From Olivibacter oleidegradans (GTDB lineage: Bacteria; Bacteroidota; Bacteroidia; Sphingobacteriales; Sphingobacteriaceae), in the NCBI RefSeq assembly GCF_042432805.1, contig NZ_JBHLWO010000007.1, positions 310,001 to 374,000 of the forward strand: a DNA stretch of 64,000 nt. The letters are read 5' to 3'. A program made the position numbers and the translations under genes. The notes under the pieces are model-generated. The model worked only from the letters and a program-made list of their open reading frames with translations. It ran no database searches and had not been told where the DNA came from. This document shows, in pieces, positions 16,973 through 25,881 of this stretch (position 1 is its first letter; every line of letters begins with the position of its first letter).

Positions 16973-19690
16973 TTACAAATCGTTCTGCGCCTTTTTTATG
17001 ATTTTATTAAGTTCTATTCCCTTTCCAAGTACTCCTTTGAAGAGATCACCAGTCTCTTTCAACCGATCATAAGCATTGTGAATAGTAAAGTCGCTCATTT
17101 TTAAACCACGTTTCACTTCGTCCCAGGCAAGTGGCATCGAGACGGTTGCTCCCGGCTTTGGTCGTAGGGAGTAGGGGCCAGCTATAGTGGCTCCGGGCCG
17201 GTTTTGCAAGAAGTCTAGATACATCTTCCCTTTTCGATCACTTACTTTTCGTTTTAAGGATGTGAAATCGGGTAGTTGCTCGTGTACCAGACTGACGATG
17301 ACCTTTGCAAAAAGCTGCGATTGCTCATAAGAGTATTTCGCTCCCAATGGGATGTAAATATGAATACCGGTGGACCCTGATGTTTTAGGATAGCTCGATA
17401 CGCCTAAAGCGTCCAATACCTTCCTCACTTCCTGAGCGGCTTCGATGACCTGCTCGAAGGTGTTTTTATCAGGATCCAGATCGATCACGCAATAATCCGG
17501 ATTATCGGGCGACTGCACTCTGCTAAACCAAGGATTCATCTCAATACAGCCTAATGACGCCATCCATAGCAAGGTTGCTTCATCGTCGCCAACCAGGTAT
17601 TCTTTATGTTCACCCTCGCTGGTGGTGTATGGGTAAGTTTTGCTTACCCATTCCGGCACTTTTCCCTTCACATCTTTTTGATAAAAGCTTGGACCTTTAA
17701 TGCCATTTGGGAAGCGGTTCAGAGACATCGGACGATCTTTCAAGTAGGGTAAGATAAATTCGGCTATTCTGTAATAATAGTTGAACATGTCTCGTTTGGT
17801 AATGCCGTCATCCGGCCAATAGACCTTGCTGAGATGCGTAAATTTCAATTCTTTACCATTAACTTTGCGTGTTTGCGTCTCTTCACGTGGGTTCAAGAGG
17901 GTACGCCTTTCGGTTTTAGCGGGCTTGATTGCATGTTTAGTCCCCTTGTCTTCTTCTTCCACCTCGGCCACGGTGGATTCTGTGTCAGCCGCTTTCTCCA
18001 ATACGACATCATCGGCTTCTTTGTCCTCCCGCATACCTTTGAAAGATGCCTGCCGGAAAATTCCTTCGCTGGTAACTTCGGCGTAATTCACTTCGCATAC
18101 CAGTTCCGGTTTCAGCCATGTAGGTTTTGCGCCGAGTCGTTGTGGACGAAAACGGGATGGCTTGTCCACGTCAGGTTCTACATCGAAGGGACTTCTGTCG
18201 GTAATCAGCGGTTTGAATAGCTTCATCATTTCCTTCTGCTTGCTGTCCGAAAAACCGGTGCCCACTTTACCCGCATATCGAAGTTTCTTTCCGTCATACA
18301 CCCCCATGACGAGGGCACTGAACGCTTTGGACGTTCCCTCATTACGCGTAAATCCAGCGATCACTACTTCTTGTCGCCGTTGCACTTTGATCTTAAGCCA
18401 CTCTTTCGATCGGAGGTCAGAAGTGTACTTACTATCAGCTTTTTTTGCTATAATACCTTCAAGCCCGACCTGCTCTGCCGCGTCAAAAAAGTCGATCCCC
18501 CTTGCGGCGAAAACCTTACTTTGGCGGATACGATCATCATCGGTAGGTAATATGTCCTGAAGGATTGCCTGTCGTTCTACCAATGGCAATCCCATCAGGT
18601 TTTTGCCCTCATACCATAAAATGTCAAAAACGTAATAAACCAAGTTGCCATCGGCTTCGCTTCGCCAATTCTGTAAGGCCCCAAAGTCGGACAGCCCTTT
18701 TTCATCTAGCACAACAATTTCCCCATCAATTATGGCATTGATACGCCATCCTTTCAAAAGGTCGACAAGCGGATAGTATTTATCGAAAGGAATATTATTC
18801 CGAGAAATTAGTTTAACATCTGTCTTACTGACCTTGGCAATGGCACGATAACCATCCCATTTTACTTCGTATAGCCAATCCGGATCATCAAAAGGTTCGT
18901 CAATAAGGGTAGCCTTCATCGGTTTGATTGATTTCGGAATAGTGGATTCCGGTGCTTTTTTTAGCAAGCTGGGTACATCCATCTTCTGCGGCTCTCCGGC
19001 TTCATTTACATCATCTGCCAAGTGTTCATCAGCATTTTTGCTTTTTTTTGCTTGTGTGGTCTTTCTAGACTTTTCAACGGTTTTCTCACGGCCGTTTTGC
19101 CATACCTTATTGCTGCTTTTTTCAATCTCTTCCAATGCTTTGTCAGAAAGCACCGACTTGTCTTTTTTAGTGATATCAGATTTACTGGCAAATTCGTCTT
19201 TGTGTTTGATAAGGAGCCAGCCGTTTTCACCCATCCCTTGTGTTTTTACCAGCGCATATTCGCCTTTTAGTTTATGTCCATGTAGCCGGATTTTGAGTGA
19301 CCCTTTATGAAGCTGCTCCAATAAATGTTTTTCTTGTGCCTTCTTACTCTTCAGTCCTTCTATTGGTTCATAGGTGCCTTCGTCCCAAACAATTACCGTA
19401 CCGCCGCCATATTGTCCTTTAGGGATAATCCCCTCAAACTGCCGATAGTCCATGGGATGATCTTCTACCATCATCGCCAAACGCTTGTTCTGCGGATCAG
19501 TGGATGGGCCTTTAGGCACAGCCCAGCTTTTCAGCACCCCATCCATTTCTAATCGAAAGTCGTAATGTAATCGCGAAGCTTTGTGTTTTTGCACCACAAA
19601 AGTGAGTTGTTTCCGGTTCGGACTCTTACCTGACTTCGGTTCACTGGTCTTTTTAAAATCTCGTTTGTTACGGTATTGATCAAGCGGCAT
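16973..19690 (-). CDS. ligD: Three-domain DNA ligase D (phosphoesterase-ligase-polymerase)
   Basis: Non-homologous end-joining enzyme, 905 residues. The order is 3'-phosphoesterase (about 30-170, KHKASRLHYDFRLEMDGVLKSWAVPKGPS block split across 36-63), ATP-dependent ligase (about 255-560, catalytic Lys277 in YEVKWDGYRA, and an OB fold after 440) and primase-polymerase (about 615-905, metal site in VIDLDPDKN, and SGSTGIHIYIPLG). The PE-LIG-POL order is the Pseudomonas-like arrangement rather than the mycobacterial one. A charged Lys/Glu-rich linker (about 165-245) joins the first two domains. No Ku gene lies in this window. All three catalytic signatures are intact. Confidence 0.95.
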   Translation of the reverse strand: MPLDQYRNKRDFKKTSEPKSGKSPNRKQLTFVVQKHKASRLHYDFRLEMDGVLKSWAVPKGPSTDPQNKRLAMMVEDHPMDYRQFEGIIPKGQYGGGTVIVWDEGTYEPIEGLKSKKAQEKHLLEQLHKGSLKIRLHGHKLKGEYALVKTQGMGENGWLLIKHKDEFASKSDITKKDKSVLSDKALEEIEKSSNKVWQNGREKTVEKSRKTTQAKKSKNADEHLADDVNEAGEPQKMDVPSLLKKAPESTIPKSIKPMKATLIDEPFDDPDWLYEVKWDGYRAIAKVSKTDVKLISRNNIPFDKYYPLVDLLKGWRINAIIDGEIVVLDEKGLSDFGALQNWRSEADGNLVYYVFDILWYEGKNLMGLPLVERQAILQDILPTDDDRIRQSKVFAARGIDFFDAAEQVGLEGIIAKKADSKYTSDLRSKEWLKIKVQRRQEVVIAGFTRNEGTSKAFSALVMGVYDGKKLRYAGKVGTGFSDSKQKEMMKLFKPLITDRSPFDVEPDVDKPSRFRPQRLGAKPTWLKPELVCEVNYAEVTSEGIFRQASFKGMREDKEADDVVLEKAADTESTVAEVEEEDKGTKHAIKPAKTERRTLLNPREETQTRKVNGKELKFTHLSKVYWPDDGITKRDMFNYYYRIAEFILPYLKDRPMSLNRFPNGIKGPSFYQKDVKGKVPEWVSKTYPYTTSEGEHKEYLVGDDEATLLWMASLGCIEMNPWFSRVQSPDNPDYCVIDLDPDKNTFEQVIEAAQEVRKVLDALGVSSYPKTSGSTGIHIYIPLGAKYSYEQSQLFAKVIVSLVHEQLPDFTSLKRKVSDRKGKMYLDFLQNRPGATIAGPYSLRPKPGATVSMPLAWDEVKRGLKMSDFTIHNAYDRLKETGDLFKGVLGKGIELNKIIKKAQNDL

Positions 19691-19966
19691 AGCTAACCTA
19701 GCCCTAAAGGGCCCTCCATTTTTACTAAAAAATATTGATTCTTCGTCCTTTCAACATGTTTTTGATTCCTTCTATCACTCGTTCCATTGCTTGGCCAGCC
19801 TCTGTAGCGCCATCGCATCCCTTGCATGTTTTTTATTAACAAAAGAAACATCGATCAGTTTTATACCTGTATTTAATCCGCAAGAACACTGACATAACAA
19901 CTAAGTTTACATTGACGAGGCTGGGTCGATTCGCTATTTTAGCGATGTACTGCGAATTTCGGTTTC

Positions 19967-20632
19967 CTAGTTGTTTATTGACCTCAATTTTATATTCCTG
20001 AACCATCCATCAGAAGAATTTCCGGTCCAAAAGCCCACCCATCCGGTATCAGTTTTACTAAGTCTATCCACAGATAGTGTTGGCACGTTACTGTCATTAA
20101 TATAAACATCAACCGTTGATTCTTTAACGTGTATCCGAACATGGAACCAGTCATCTGGTTTGATATCCATATTCAACGCTGCTTCATATTTTCCGGGACT
20201 GTCACTGCGGAGCTTATTCCATGTATAGGTAGGATGAGCAATGTATTGGACACTGTGCGATTTCCGTTCCTGATTTTCGAAATTAAAAGGACGAAAATAG
20301 ACTGCCTCAAAGGTTTGATCATTACTTCCATGGAAGGCGATACCTACAAAGCTTCGCTGCGGGGTATTACTTCCTTTTATGTCAGCTTCTATGACCCCTT
20401 GCCGAAAGTTTACACCATTTATCCGTAAATAACCATCACCCTCTTTTGCTGTCAGATAAATGTCGTTCCTTTCAAACTTAACCGTCCGATTTATCGCCAC
20501 GGACCGGGTTTGTATTACTTTAGCATCCAGCGTGATCGAATCCTGTGCATAGGCTATGGATAAGCCGAAAATGCTCATAAATAGCGCGATAAGCTTGGTT
20601 ACCTCCTTGTTGTTTTCTAAAATTGTTTTCAT
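19967..20632 (-). CDS. Secreted concanavalin-A-like (lectin/glucanase fold) protein
   Basis: A 221-residue exported protein; enzyme activity not assigned. From ATG 20632 the N-terminus carries a signal peptide (LIALFMSIFGLSIAYAQD). The mature part is beta-rich with landmarks of ConA-like/DUF1080-type domains: GYLRINGVNFRQGVIEADIKG, FVGIAFHGSNDQTFEAVYFRPFNF, and DDWFHVRIHVKESTVDVYINDS. The upstream in-frame start (20680) would bury the signal peptide. It may bind or process glycans. The gene is single, with a phased repeat just upstream. Confidence 0.75.
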   Translation of the reverse strand: MKTILENNKEVTKLIALFMSIFGLSIAYAQDSITLDAKVIQTRSVAINRTVKFERNDIYLTAKEGDGYLRINGVNFRQGVIEADIKGSNTPQRSFVGIAFHGSNDQTFEAVYFRPFNFENQERKSHSVQYIAHPTYTWNKLRSDSPGKYEAALNMDIKPDDWFHVRIHVKESTVDVYINDSNVPTLSVDRLSKTDTGWVGFWTGNSSDGWFRNIKLRSINN

Positions 20633-20709
20633 GCGATTTAAATGATTATAGACGTATAACTGGGTTGACTTATTGAACAAATGAAAAAGATTCAGTCGGA
20701 TCTAACAAA

Positions 20710-20749
20710 TTCAATGCAGTTCAAAATCGTTCAATTGCGTTCCAAGCCC
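20710..20749. repeat. Four helically phased 10-bp repeats in the 20681-20989 intergenic region
   Basis: TTCAATGCAG, TTCAAAATCG, TTCAATTGCG and TTCCAAGCCC follow each other exactly every 10 bp, about one helical turn. They lie 78-117 bp upstream of the ConA-like gene. Such phased half-sites can be operator arrays. The rest of this 309-bp gap shows nothing recognisable. Confidence 0.5.
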
Positions 20750-20989
20750 AGCCAATTTTTCGGATTTTCTCTCGGGTTGTAAATCAACCTTCATCGTCTT
20801 TAATCAACTTTTAGGATGTTTTCTAGGAAATTTCATACATTGAATGTGCTTATTCGAATAGTTTAGTCATTCATTAGCAGGCACTTTGTAGAAATTTGGC
20901 GGAATCGTCTAAGCTATTAGTCGATTTCTGAAACCATTTGATGAAGCGAACTGTTCTATCAGCAGATATCATTTTATGAATAGAAACCC

Positions 20990-21508
20990 ATGAAAAAAGG
21001 CCTTGTCAGGAAATTTCCAATAATCATCATCCCATTCATGGCAATGAACATCATCGCATTTTTGTCCTGTAGTAATCAGCAAAAACGAATGAATAGCGAA
21101 GACATGGTGAATGCCCATACCACAAATAGTGATGAGCTAGAAGTTCCTTATGTATTAGCTGAAAACTATTTTGTCCGAAACGATTTTGATGAAACCAGTT
21201 TATCAACACCTAAAATATCAAGTCGTGAAGAGTTTGATAAAATTTTTGGAATGGCCACAGTTATGGGGGATCAGGGGAAACCGACCCCGATTGATTTTAC
21301 AAAGCAATTTGCTATTGCCGTTATTTCACCTGCAGATGAACTGGCCGTGAAGATGAAGGCGGTCTCCCTGCAAAAAAAGGAAGGTCATCTCCTCCTGCGT
21401 TATAAACAAGATATTGGTGCTAAACTAAGCATGAAGATACAGCCATTTTTATTATTGGTCGTTGATAAAAAGTTTGATGGGCAAGTCGCGGTAGAAGAGG
21501 AAAAGTGA
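20990..21508 (+). CDS. Predicted lipoprotein, function unknown
   Basis: A 172-residue protein with a lipoprotein signal: hydrophobic stretch IIIIPFMAMNIIAFLSC with Cys27 as lipidation site (LxxC-type box). The mature part has ISSREEFDKIFGMATVMGDQGKPTPIDFTKQFAIAVISP and ends with a beta-rich segment (HLLLRYKQDIGAK, FLLLVVDKKFDGQVAVEE). The layout resembles small protease-inhibitor or stress lipoproteins (PrcB-like) but no named family is firmly recognised. It is followed by a good terminator and stands alone. Confidence 0.7.
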   Translation: MKKGLVRKFPIIIIPFMAMNIIAFLSCSNQQKRMNSEDMVNAHTTNSDELEVPYVLAENYFVRNDFDETSLSTPKISSREEFDKIFGMATVMGDQGKPTPIDFTKQFAIAVISPADELAVKMKAVSLQKKEGHLLLRYKQDIGAKLSMKIQPFLLLVVDKKFDGQVAVEEEK

Positions 21509-21524
21509 ACATTGCATTTTTATA

Positions 21525-21573
21525 TATTCCCTAATCCCAAGAGCGTCCTCGGGACTAGGGAATACGTATTTTT
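21525..21573 (+). terminator. Intrinsic terminator of the lipoprotein gene
   Basis: TATTCCCTAATCCC (21525-21538) pairs with GGGACTAGGGAATA (21551-21564) with one mismatch, followed by CGTATTTTT. The next gene converges from the other side, ending at 21579, so the hairpin may serve both. Confidence 0.75.
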
Positions 21574-21578
21574 AACAC

Positions 21579-22511
21579 TTATTTATTGTAATCCGGATAG
21601 GGGGCACCCTTACCGGTTTCGCAAAGGCGCTTCAGACTTCTGAAGAAAAGCGCCCAATCATAACTGCAAGAGGCAAACTCGGGCGTGTAGTCTTTCCATC
21701 CATCGTGATGGAAGAACAGTATACATCCTTTTTTATGCGGTTCGAGCTCAAAAGTAAGCCTTGTGCCTATCCATTCTTCATAAGCGCTAACACAAAGCCA
21801 TTTTATCTTACTGTAGGGTTTAAGCTGCTCTACTTTCATTTCTTTGAAATAGTCAGGGCCGAAAGAAAAGCGTAAGATACTTCCAATGGTTGGTTTTGCC
21901 AGGGTATCCGGCGTCCACCACCCCGCTAAACCTTCTTGGGTAGTTAGGGCCTCAAAAACTTTTTCAACAGGTGCTTCAATAAGCAATCGATGACGAATGC
22001 TTTTGTTTCTTGTCGTGTCGCTGTTTTCCGGCGACTCTTTCTCCAAATCTTCGGTTTCATCATCTTTGGGTGTCGCACTCCCATTTCCGGTTAAGATTAA
22101 ATCCTTTAAGCTGTTCTGGATATAATGTGTCCATGCGTCGTGGCAAATTTGGAAGCACTCATAGGCCGGAACTAAGCCCTGATGTGTAAATCTCAAAGTT
22201 GTTTTTCCGTCTTTTTCGGTTAACTCAAAAATTACATAGGTATCTTTCCATTCCGTTTTTTCTTGCGCGAACTTGAAATAATTATCAAGCACATGCCAAA
22301 CTACTTTTTCATTCGGCACCATTTCAGTGATTTTCATTTTGGCTCGGTGCACATCCTGATAATGGTAAGAAAATTCACTATGGAGCTTGTCTGTATCGCC
22401 GTCAATATTTTCTGACCACCAACCACGAACGTTGTTAACCGCCTTAAAAACTTCCTGTGGTTTTGCGTTGACCACCAGCGTGGTGCTAAAACTCTTATTT
22501 TCACTTTTCAT
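21579..22511 (-). CDS. Double SRPBCC (AHSA1/START-like) domain protein
   Basis: A 310-residue fusion of two START-like domains. Domain 1 (about 5-140) runs from FSTTLVVNAKPQEVFKAVNNVRGWW; domain 2 (about 165-305) restarts with IRHRLLIEAPVEKVFEALTTQEGLAGWW. Each keeps the WW motif and a C-terminal helix (HDAWTHYIQNSLKDL; YDWALFFRSLKRLCE). A polar Glu/Asp/Ser linker (about 145-162) separates them. Such domains bind hydrophobic ligands in a cavity and are common as single-domain proteins; the tandem form is less usual. It is divergent from the GlxA-type regulator, which may control it. Confidence 0.85.
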   Translation of the reverse strand: MKSENKSFSTTLVVNAKPQEVFKAVNNVRGWWSENIDGDTDKLHSEFSYHYQDVHRAKMKITEMVPNEKVVWHVLDNYFKFAQEKTEWKDTYVIFELTEKDGKTTLRFTHQGLVPAYECFQICHDAWTHYIQNSLKDLILTGNGSATPKDDETEDLEKESPENSDTTRNKSIRHRLLIEAPVEKVFEALTTQEGLAGWWTPDTLAKPTIGSILRFSFGPDYFKEMKVEQLKPYSKIKWLCVSAYEEWIGTRLTFELEPHKKGCILFFHHDGWKDYTPEFASCSYDWALFFRSLKRLCETGKGAPYPDYNK

Positions 22512-22663
22512 TTTATTTTGATTTTATTCTTTTTCGTACTGTCTTAAGTCAAAGTTAGCGATCCAAGTACATCAACCGGGGGTGTCAAATAGACTTTATG
22601 GCGGGTTGATTTGGACATATGAATTGGTTAACTTTGCATATAACCGTCGTAAATCCGAAGCAG

Positions 22664-23665
22664 ATGAAACACCTTACCATATTAGTACCCAATATACAAA
22701 CGGCCAACAGTACCATCGCTTGCATTGTTGGCGCGTACCAAATTTTTACCGGTGCCAACAGCTATTGGGAGAAAAAAGGGAATAAACCATTATTTAAAAT
22801 CGAGACGGCGGGCGTAGCAGAAGAATCTGCATTTATCAATGGACTGCTGACTATAAAGCCACAGATCAATATATCGGCGTTAAAGAAGACCGATCTTGTG
22901 TTAATTCCTTCTTTAAACCCTGAATTCAAACAAGCAATGGAGGATAATATGGTGTTGATAAACTGGTTTCGCGAGCAATATAAAAATGGCGCAGAAGTGG
23001 CTAGTATGTGCACGGGTGCGTTTATGTTAGCCTCCTCGGGATTACTGGATAAAAGGAGTTGTTCTATTCATTGGAATTCAGCAGACAATTTTAGGTCCTT
23101 ATTTCCGGAAGTACAGTTAAAAACCGAAAAATTAATTACGGATGAAAACGGTATTTACACTAATGGGGGTGGTTACTCATTTCTGAATCTACTTTTGTAT
23201 TTGGTTGAGAAGTATTATGATCGGGAAACGGCCATTTATTGTTCCAAAATCTTTCAAGTAGAGATTGACCGTCAAACGCAATCTGCTTTCACGATATTCA
23301 CCGGACAAAAGTCGCATGGCGATGAAGTTATAATAAAAGCGCAGCAATATATAGAAGATAATTTCAATGAGAAAATTTCCGTAGAAGATCTTTCGAGAAA
23401 ACTTGCTATAGGTAGGCGAAATTTTGACCGGCGATTTATAAAAGCGACCGGTAATACGCCTATTGAATATTTGCAGCGGGTAAAGATCGAATCGGCCAAA
23501 AAAGCGTTTGAAACAACGCGTAAGACCATCAATGAAGTGATGTACGAAGTAGGTTATTCAGATGTAAAAGCTTTCCGTGAAGTTTTTAGAAAGATAACGG
23601 GACTATCGCCTTTAGACTATAAAAATAAGTACAATAAAGATGCCGACAGCATGTTGTCGGATTAA
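22664..23665 (+). CDS. GlxA-family transcriptional regulator (DJ-1/PfpI + AraC HTH)
   Basis: A 333-residue regulator from ATG 22664 (MKHLTILVPNIQ); the longer start at 22619 adds 15 residues before the fold. Residues about 1-190 form a DJ-1/PfpI-type domain with Cys in ASMCTGAFMLASSGLL at the nucleophile elbow position, followed by SIHWNSADNF. The C-terminal AraC helix-turn-helix pair spans about 215-320 (KISVEDLSRKLAIGRRNFDRRF, TPIEYLQRVKIESAKKAFE, EVMYEVGYSDVKAFREVFRK). GlxA-type proteins sense amines or metabolites in other bacteria; the ligand is unknown here. Its divergent position suggests it regulates the double SRPBCC gene. Confidence 0.88.
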   Translation: MKHLTILVPNIQTANSTIACIVGAYQIFTGANSYWEKKGNKPLFKIETAGVAEESAFINGLLTIKPQINISALKKTDLVLIPSLNPEFKQAMEDNMVLINWFREQYKNGAEVASMCTGAFMLASSGLLDKRSCSIHWNSADNFRSLFPEVQLKTEKLITDENGIYTNGGGYSFLNLLLYLVEKYYDRETAIYCSKIFQVEIDRQTQSAFTIFTGQKSHGDEVIIKAQQYIEDNFNEKISVEDLSRKLAIGRRNFDRRFIKATGNTPIEYLQRVKIESAKKAFETTRKTINEVMYEVGYSDVKAFREVFRKITGLSPLDYKNKYNKDADSMLSD

Positions 23666-23731
23666 ATACTTGGTTCACGTCTTTAATAAAGATACGTTTA
23701 TTGTGTATCTTGCGCATACAAAAAGACAGTA

Positions 23732-25246
23732 TTACGATTTAGACGGTTCATGATGAATGGGGGCTAAAGCGCTTATTGCAGGTCCCTCAATCACCTCCCC
23801 ATCTGTCGTAAAGCGACTGCCATGGCAGGGGCAATCCCAAGACTGTTCACCACTATTCCAATGGACAATACAGCCCATATGGGGGCAGGCCGCTGAGACA
23901 ATGAATAGGTCTCCTGTTCGATTTCGGGATACGGCACATTTTTGCCCATTAATCTCCATAATCTTACCTTCCGTTGGCTTTATTTCGGAGAAGTGGTCCA
24001 CATTTTCTTTGAATAAATAATCTTTAATTAACTCATAGGTAACAGAAGCGTTGGCTTTTATATAATTGGCGGCCGACGCAACGGGCGTAATGCGCGAAGC
24101 ATCATACAGCTTATTCCATGGGTTAGGATTGCCGATGATTTCAGCACTGATAATGATAGCAGCGAGGGTCCCATAAACTAAGCCATCGGCCGAGAAGCCC
24201 GTAGCGATATAGGTTTTCTTACTACCGGAGCTCTTGCCAATGTACGGGATACCATCCGCCGGCTTATATTGTTGAGCGGCCCAACTGTAAACAACGGAAT
24301 TAACATTAAAACGTTCGCGGAGGAAATTCTCTAGATTCCGGAAGCGCGACTCGTTGTGTTCCTCTGTACCAACCTTATGCTTCTCTCCCAATACCATCAG
24401 CACTTTGCCATGGGCCGTATCGTAGGTTCGTATAGAATAATGCTGTTTCGATATCATATCCCAATAAGTTCCATTAGGAGGGTAGTTGTCATTTAGTGTG
24501 GCTGCAACGGCATACTCCCTGTAAGGCTCCATAGAAGAATGGACGAAATAGAGGCCTTTGGGTGTGTGTGTTGCCATAATTACTTCTGTTGCCGTTATCT
24601 TACCTCGATCAGTTATGACGATACAGGGTTCACCTTCTTCATAACTCATCATTTTGGTGTGTTCAAAGATTAAACAAGAATCTGACTGAATATGTTGAGC
24701 TAGTGCAACCGTATATTGCAAAGGGTTAAATTGAGCTTGATTGGCGATGCTGAAACCGACACTTGGCTTTATATCAAATGGAATAAAATCCGATGTTGTT
24801 AGTCCAGCTCTTTCCACTGCTTCTCTTTCTTTTTGGATGTAAGAGGCACTTTCCCCTTGTTCGGAGAATAAACACCAAGGGACATGTACAAAGCCGCAAT
24901 TGATATTGAACTCCTGTATACGCGCTTCGATAAAATCAATGGCGGCTGCCCGCGATTCAACTACTTGCCTCGCGTGCTCCTTACCCCACTTCTTTTCAAT
25001 GGTATGCAGTCCTTCACTACCCGGTATGGCATAAAGATTCCCGGTAGAAAATCCTGTGGAGCCTTCGCCAATAGCACGGGCTTCTAGTACGGTTACTTTT
25101 TTTCCTTGCTTTGCCAATAAATAGGCAGCGGTAATACCCGTAATTCCGCCGCCAATGATTGCAACGTCTACGGTAAGGTCCTGATCGAGAATAGGAAAGG
25201 AGCCTTGCTTCGAGTTATCTTTCCATACAGAAGTTATGTTTACCAT
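23732..25246 (-). CDS. FAD-dependent oxidoreductase with C-terminal Rieske domain
   Basis: A 504-residue fusion of a DadA/DAO-type FAD oxidoreductase and a Rieske [2Fe-2S] domain. The FAD motif is VAIIGGGITGITAAYLLAKQGKKVTVLEA (about 29-57); a second FAD-contact block, YIATGFSADGLVYGT, is near 335-350. The Rieske ligands are CPH and CPCHG in ACPHMGCIVHW and WDCPCHGSRFTTDG (about 455-490). Related fused enzymes act in amine or glycine-betaine-type demethylation or as gamma-glutamylputrescine-like oxidases, but this substrate is unknown. The Rieske part may pass electrons from the flavin to an acceptor. The gene is single and convergent with the GlxA-type regulator. Confidence 0.9.
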   Translation of the reverse strand: MVNITSVWKDNSKQGSFPILDQDLTVDVAIIGGGITGITAAYLLAKQGKKVTVLEARAIGEGSTGFSTGNLYAIPGSEGLHTIEKKWGKEHARQVVESRAAAIDFIEARIQEFNINCGFVHVPWCLFSEQGESASYIQKEREAVERAGLTTSDFIPFDIKPSVGFSIANQAQFNPLQYTVALAQHIQSDSCLIFEHTKMMSYEEGEPCIVITDRGKITATEVIMATHTPKGLYFVHSSMEPYREYAVAATLNDNYPPNGTYWDMISKQHYSIRTYDTAHGKVLMVLGEKHKVGTEEHNESRFRNLENFLRERFNVNSVVYSWAAQQYKPADGIPYIGKSSGSKKTYIATGFSADGLVYGTLAAIIISAEIIGNPNPWNKLYDASRITPVASAANYIKANASVTYELIKDYLFKENVDHFSEIKPTEGKIMEINGQKCAVSRNRTGDLFIVSAACPHMGCIVHWNSGEQSWDCPCHGSRFTTDGEVIEGPAISALAPIHHEPSKS

Positions 25247-25411
25247 AATCAGCAGATTTATCTTTTAAAAGCAACACAAGGCCCCCTTCATTTGTTTCAA
25301 AAGAAAGTGGGAAGGATCATACACTTAAAAATGCTTTGTACCTCGTAAGGAAAAAACGGATAGAAAAAAATGAAGTAAGAAAAATGTTTTATTTTTAAAG
25401 AAATTAAAAGA

Positions 25412-25816
25412 ATGAAGAATATTATTGCTAAAGAAATTCTCGACTACAACAGTTTTCTTAAAGGTGAAGACCAAGCTATCTGTGAATTACTTGCCAAAGA
25501 AATCAGTAGCAACTTACCTGAAGCGGAGAATAAGATATGGCACCGTCATCCCGTTTGGTTTTTGGAAGGCAATCCTATTGCCGGCTATAATAAACTCAAA
25601 GCCGGTGTGCGACTCATGTTTTGGAGCGGGGCCGACTTCGGAGAAGAGGGGTTAAACCAACGAGGAGGTAAATTCAGAGACGCCTCTATCTTCTATCATT
25701 CAGTTGATGAAATTGATACAGACGATTTGCAACGCTGGCTCGCAAAATCAAGAGCCATTCAATGGGATTATAAAAATATTGTAAAACGTAAAGGCAAACT
25801 GGAAAGGCTAAAATGA
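25412..25816 (+). CDS. DUF1801 (YdhG-like) domain protein
   Basis: A 134-residue soluble protein of the DUF1801 fold, related to YdhG and to frataxin-like folds. Typical pieces are the helical start (DYNSFLKGEDQAICELLAKEI), IWHRHPVWFLEGNPIAGYNKLKAGVRLMFWSG and SIFYHSVDEIDTDDLQRWLAKS. The biochemical role is not established. It starts divergently from the FAD/Rieske gene, 165 bp away, and has no operon partner. Confidence 0.8.
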   Translation: MKNIIAKEILDYNSFLKGEDQAICELLAKEISSNLPEAENKIWHRHPVWFLEGNPIAGYNKLKAGVRLMFWSGADFGEEGLNQRGGKFRDASIFYHSVDEIDTDDLQRWLAKSRAIQWDYKNIVKRKGKLERLK

Positions 25817-25881
25817 AACATACAATACTTCATAGCTTCTTGCCGTAGCCTGTCCTAGTGTAATTCTTTTGAACCCGGAGG

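Noticed and set aside
17834..19310. Long ORFs on the plus strand opposite ligD (for example 17834-18220 and 18924-19310)
   Set aside because: They lie wholly antisense to a well-supported three-domain enzyme, have low-complexity composition and no family resemblance.
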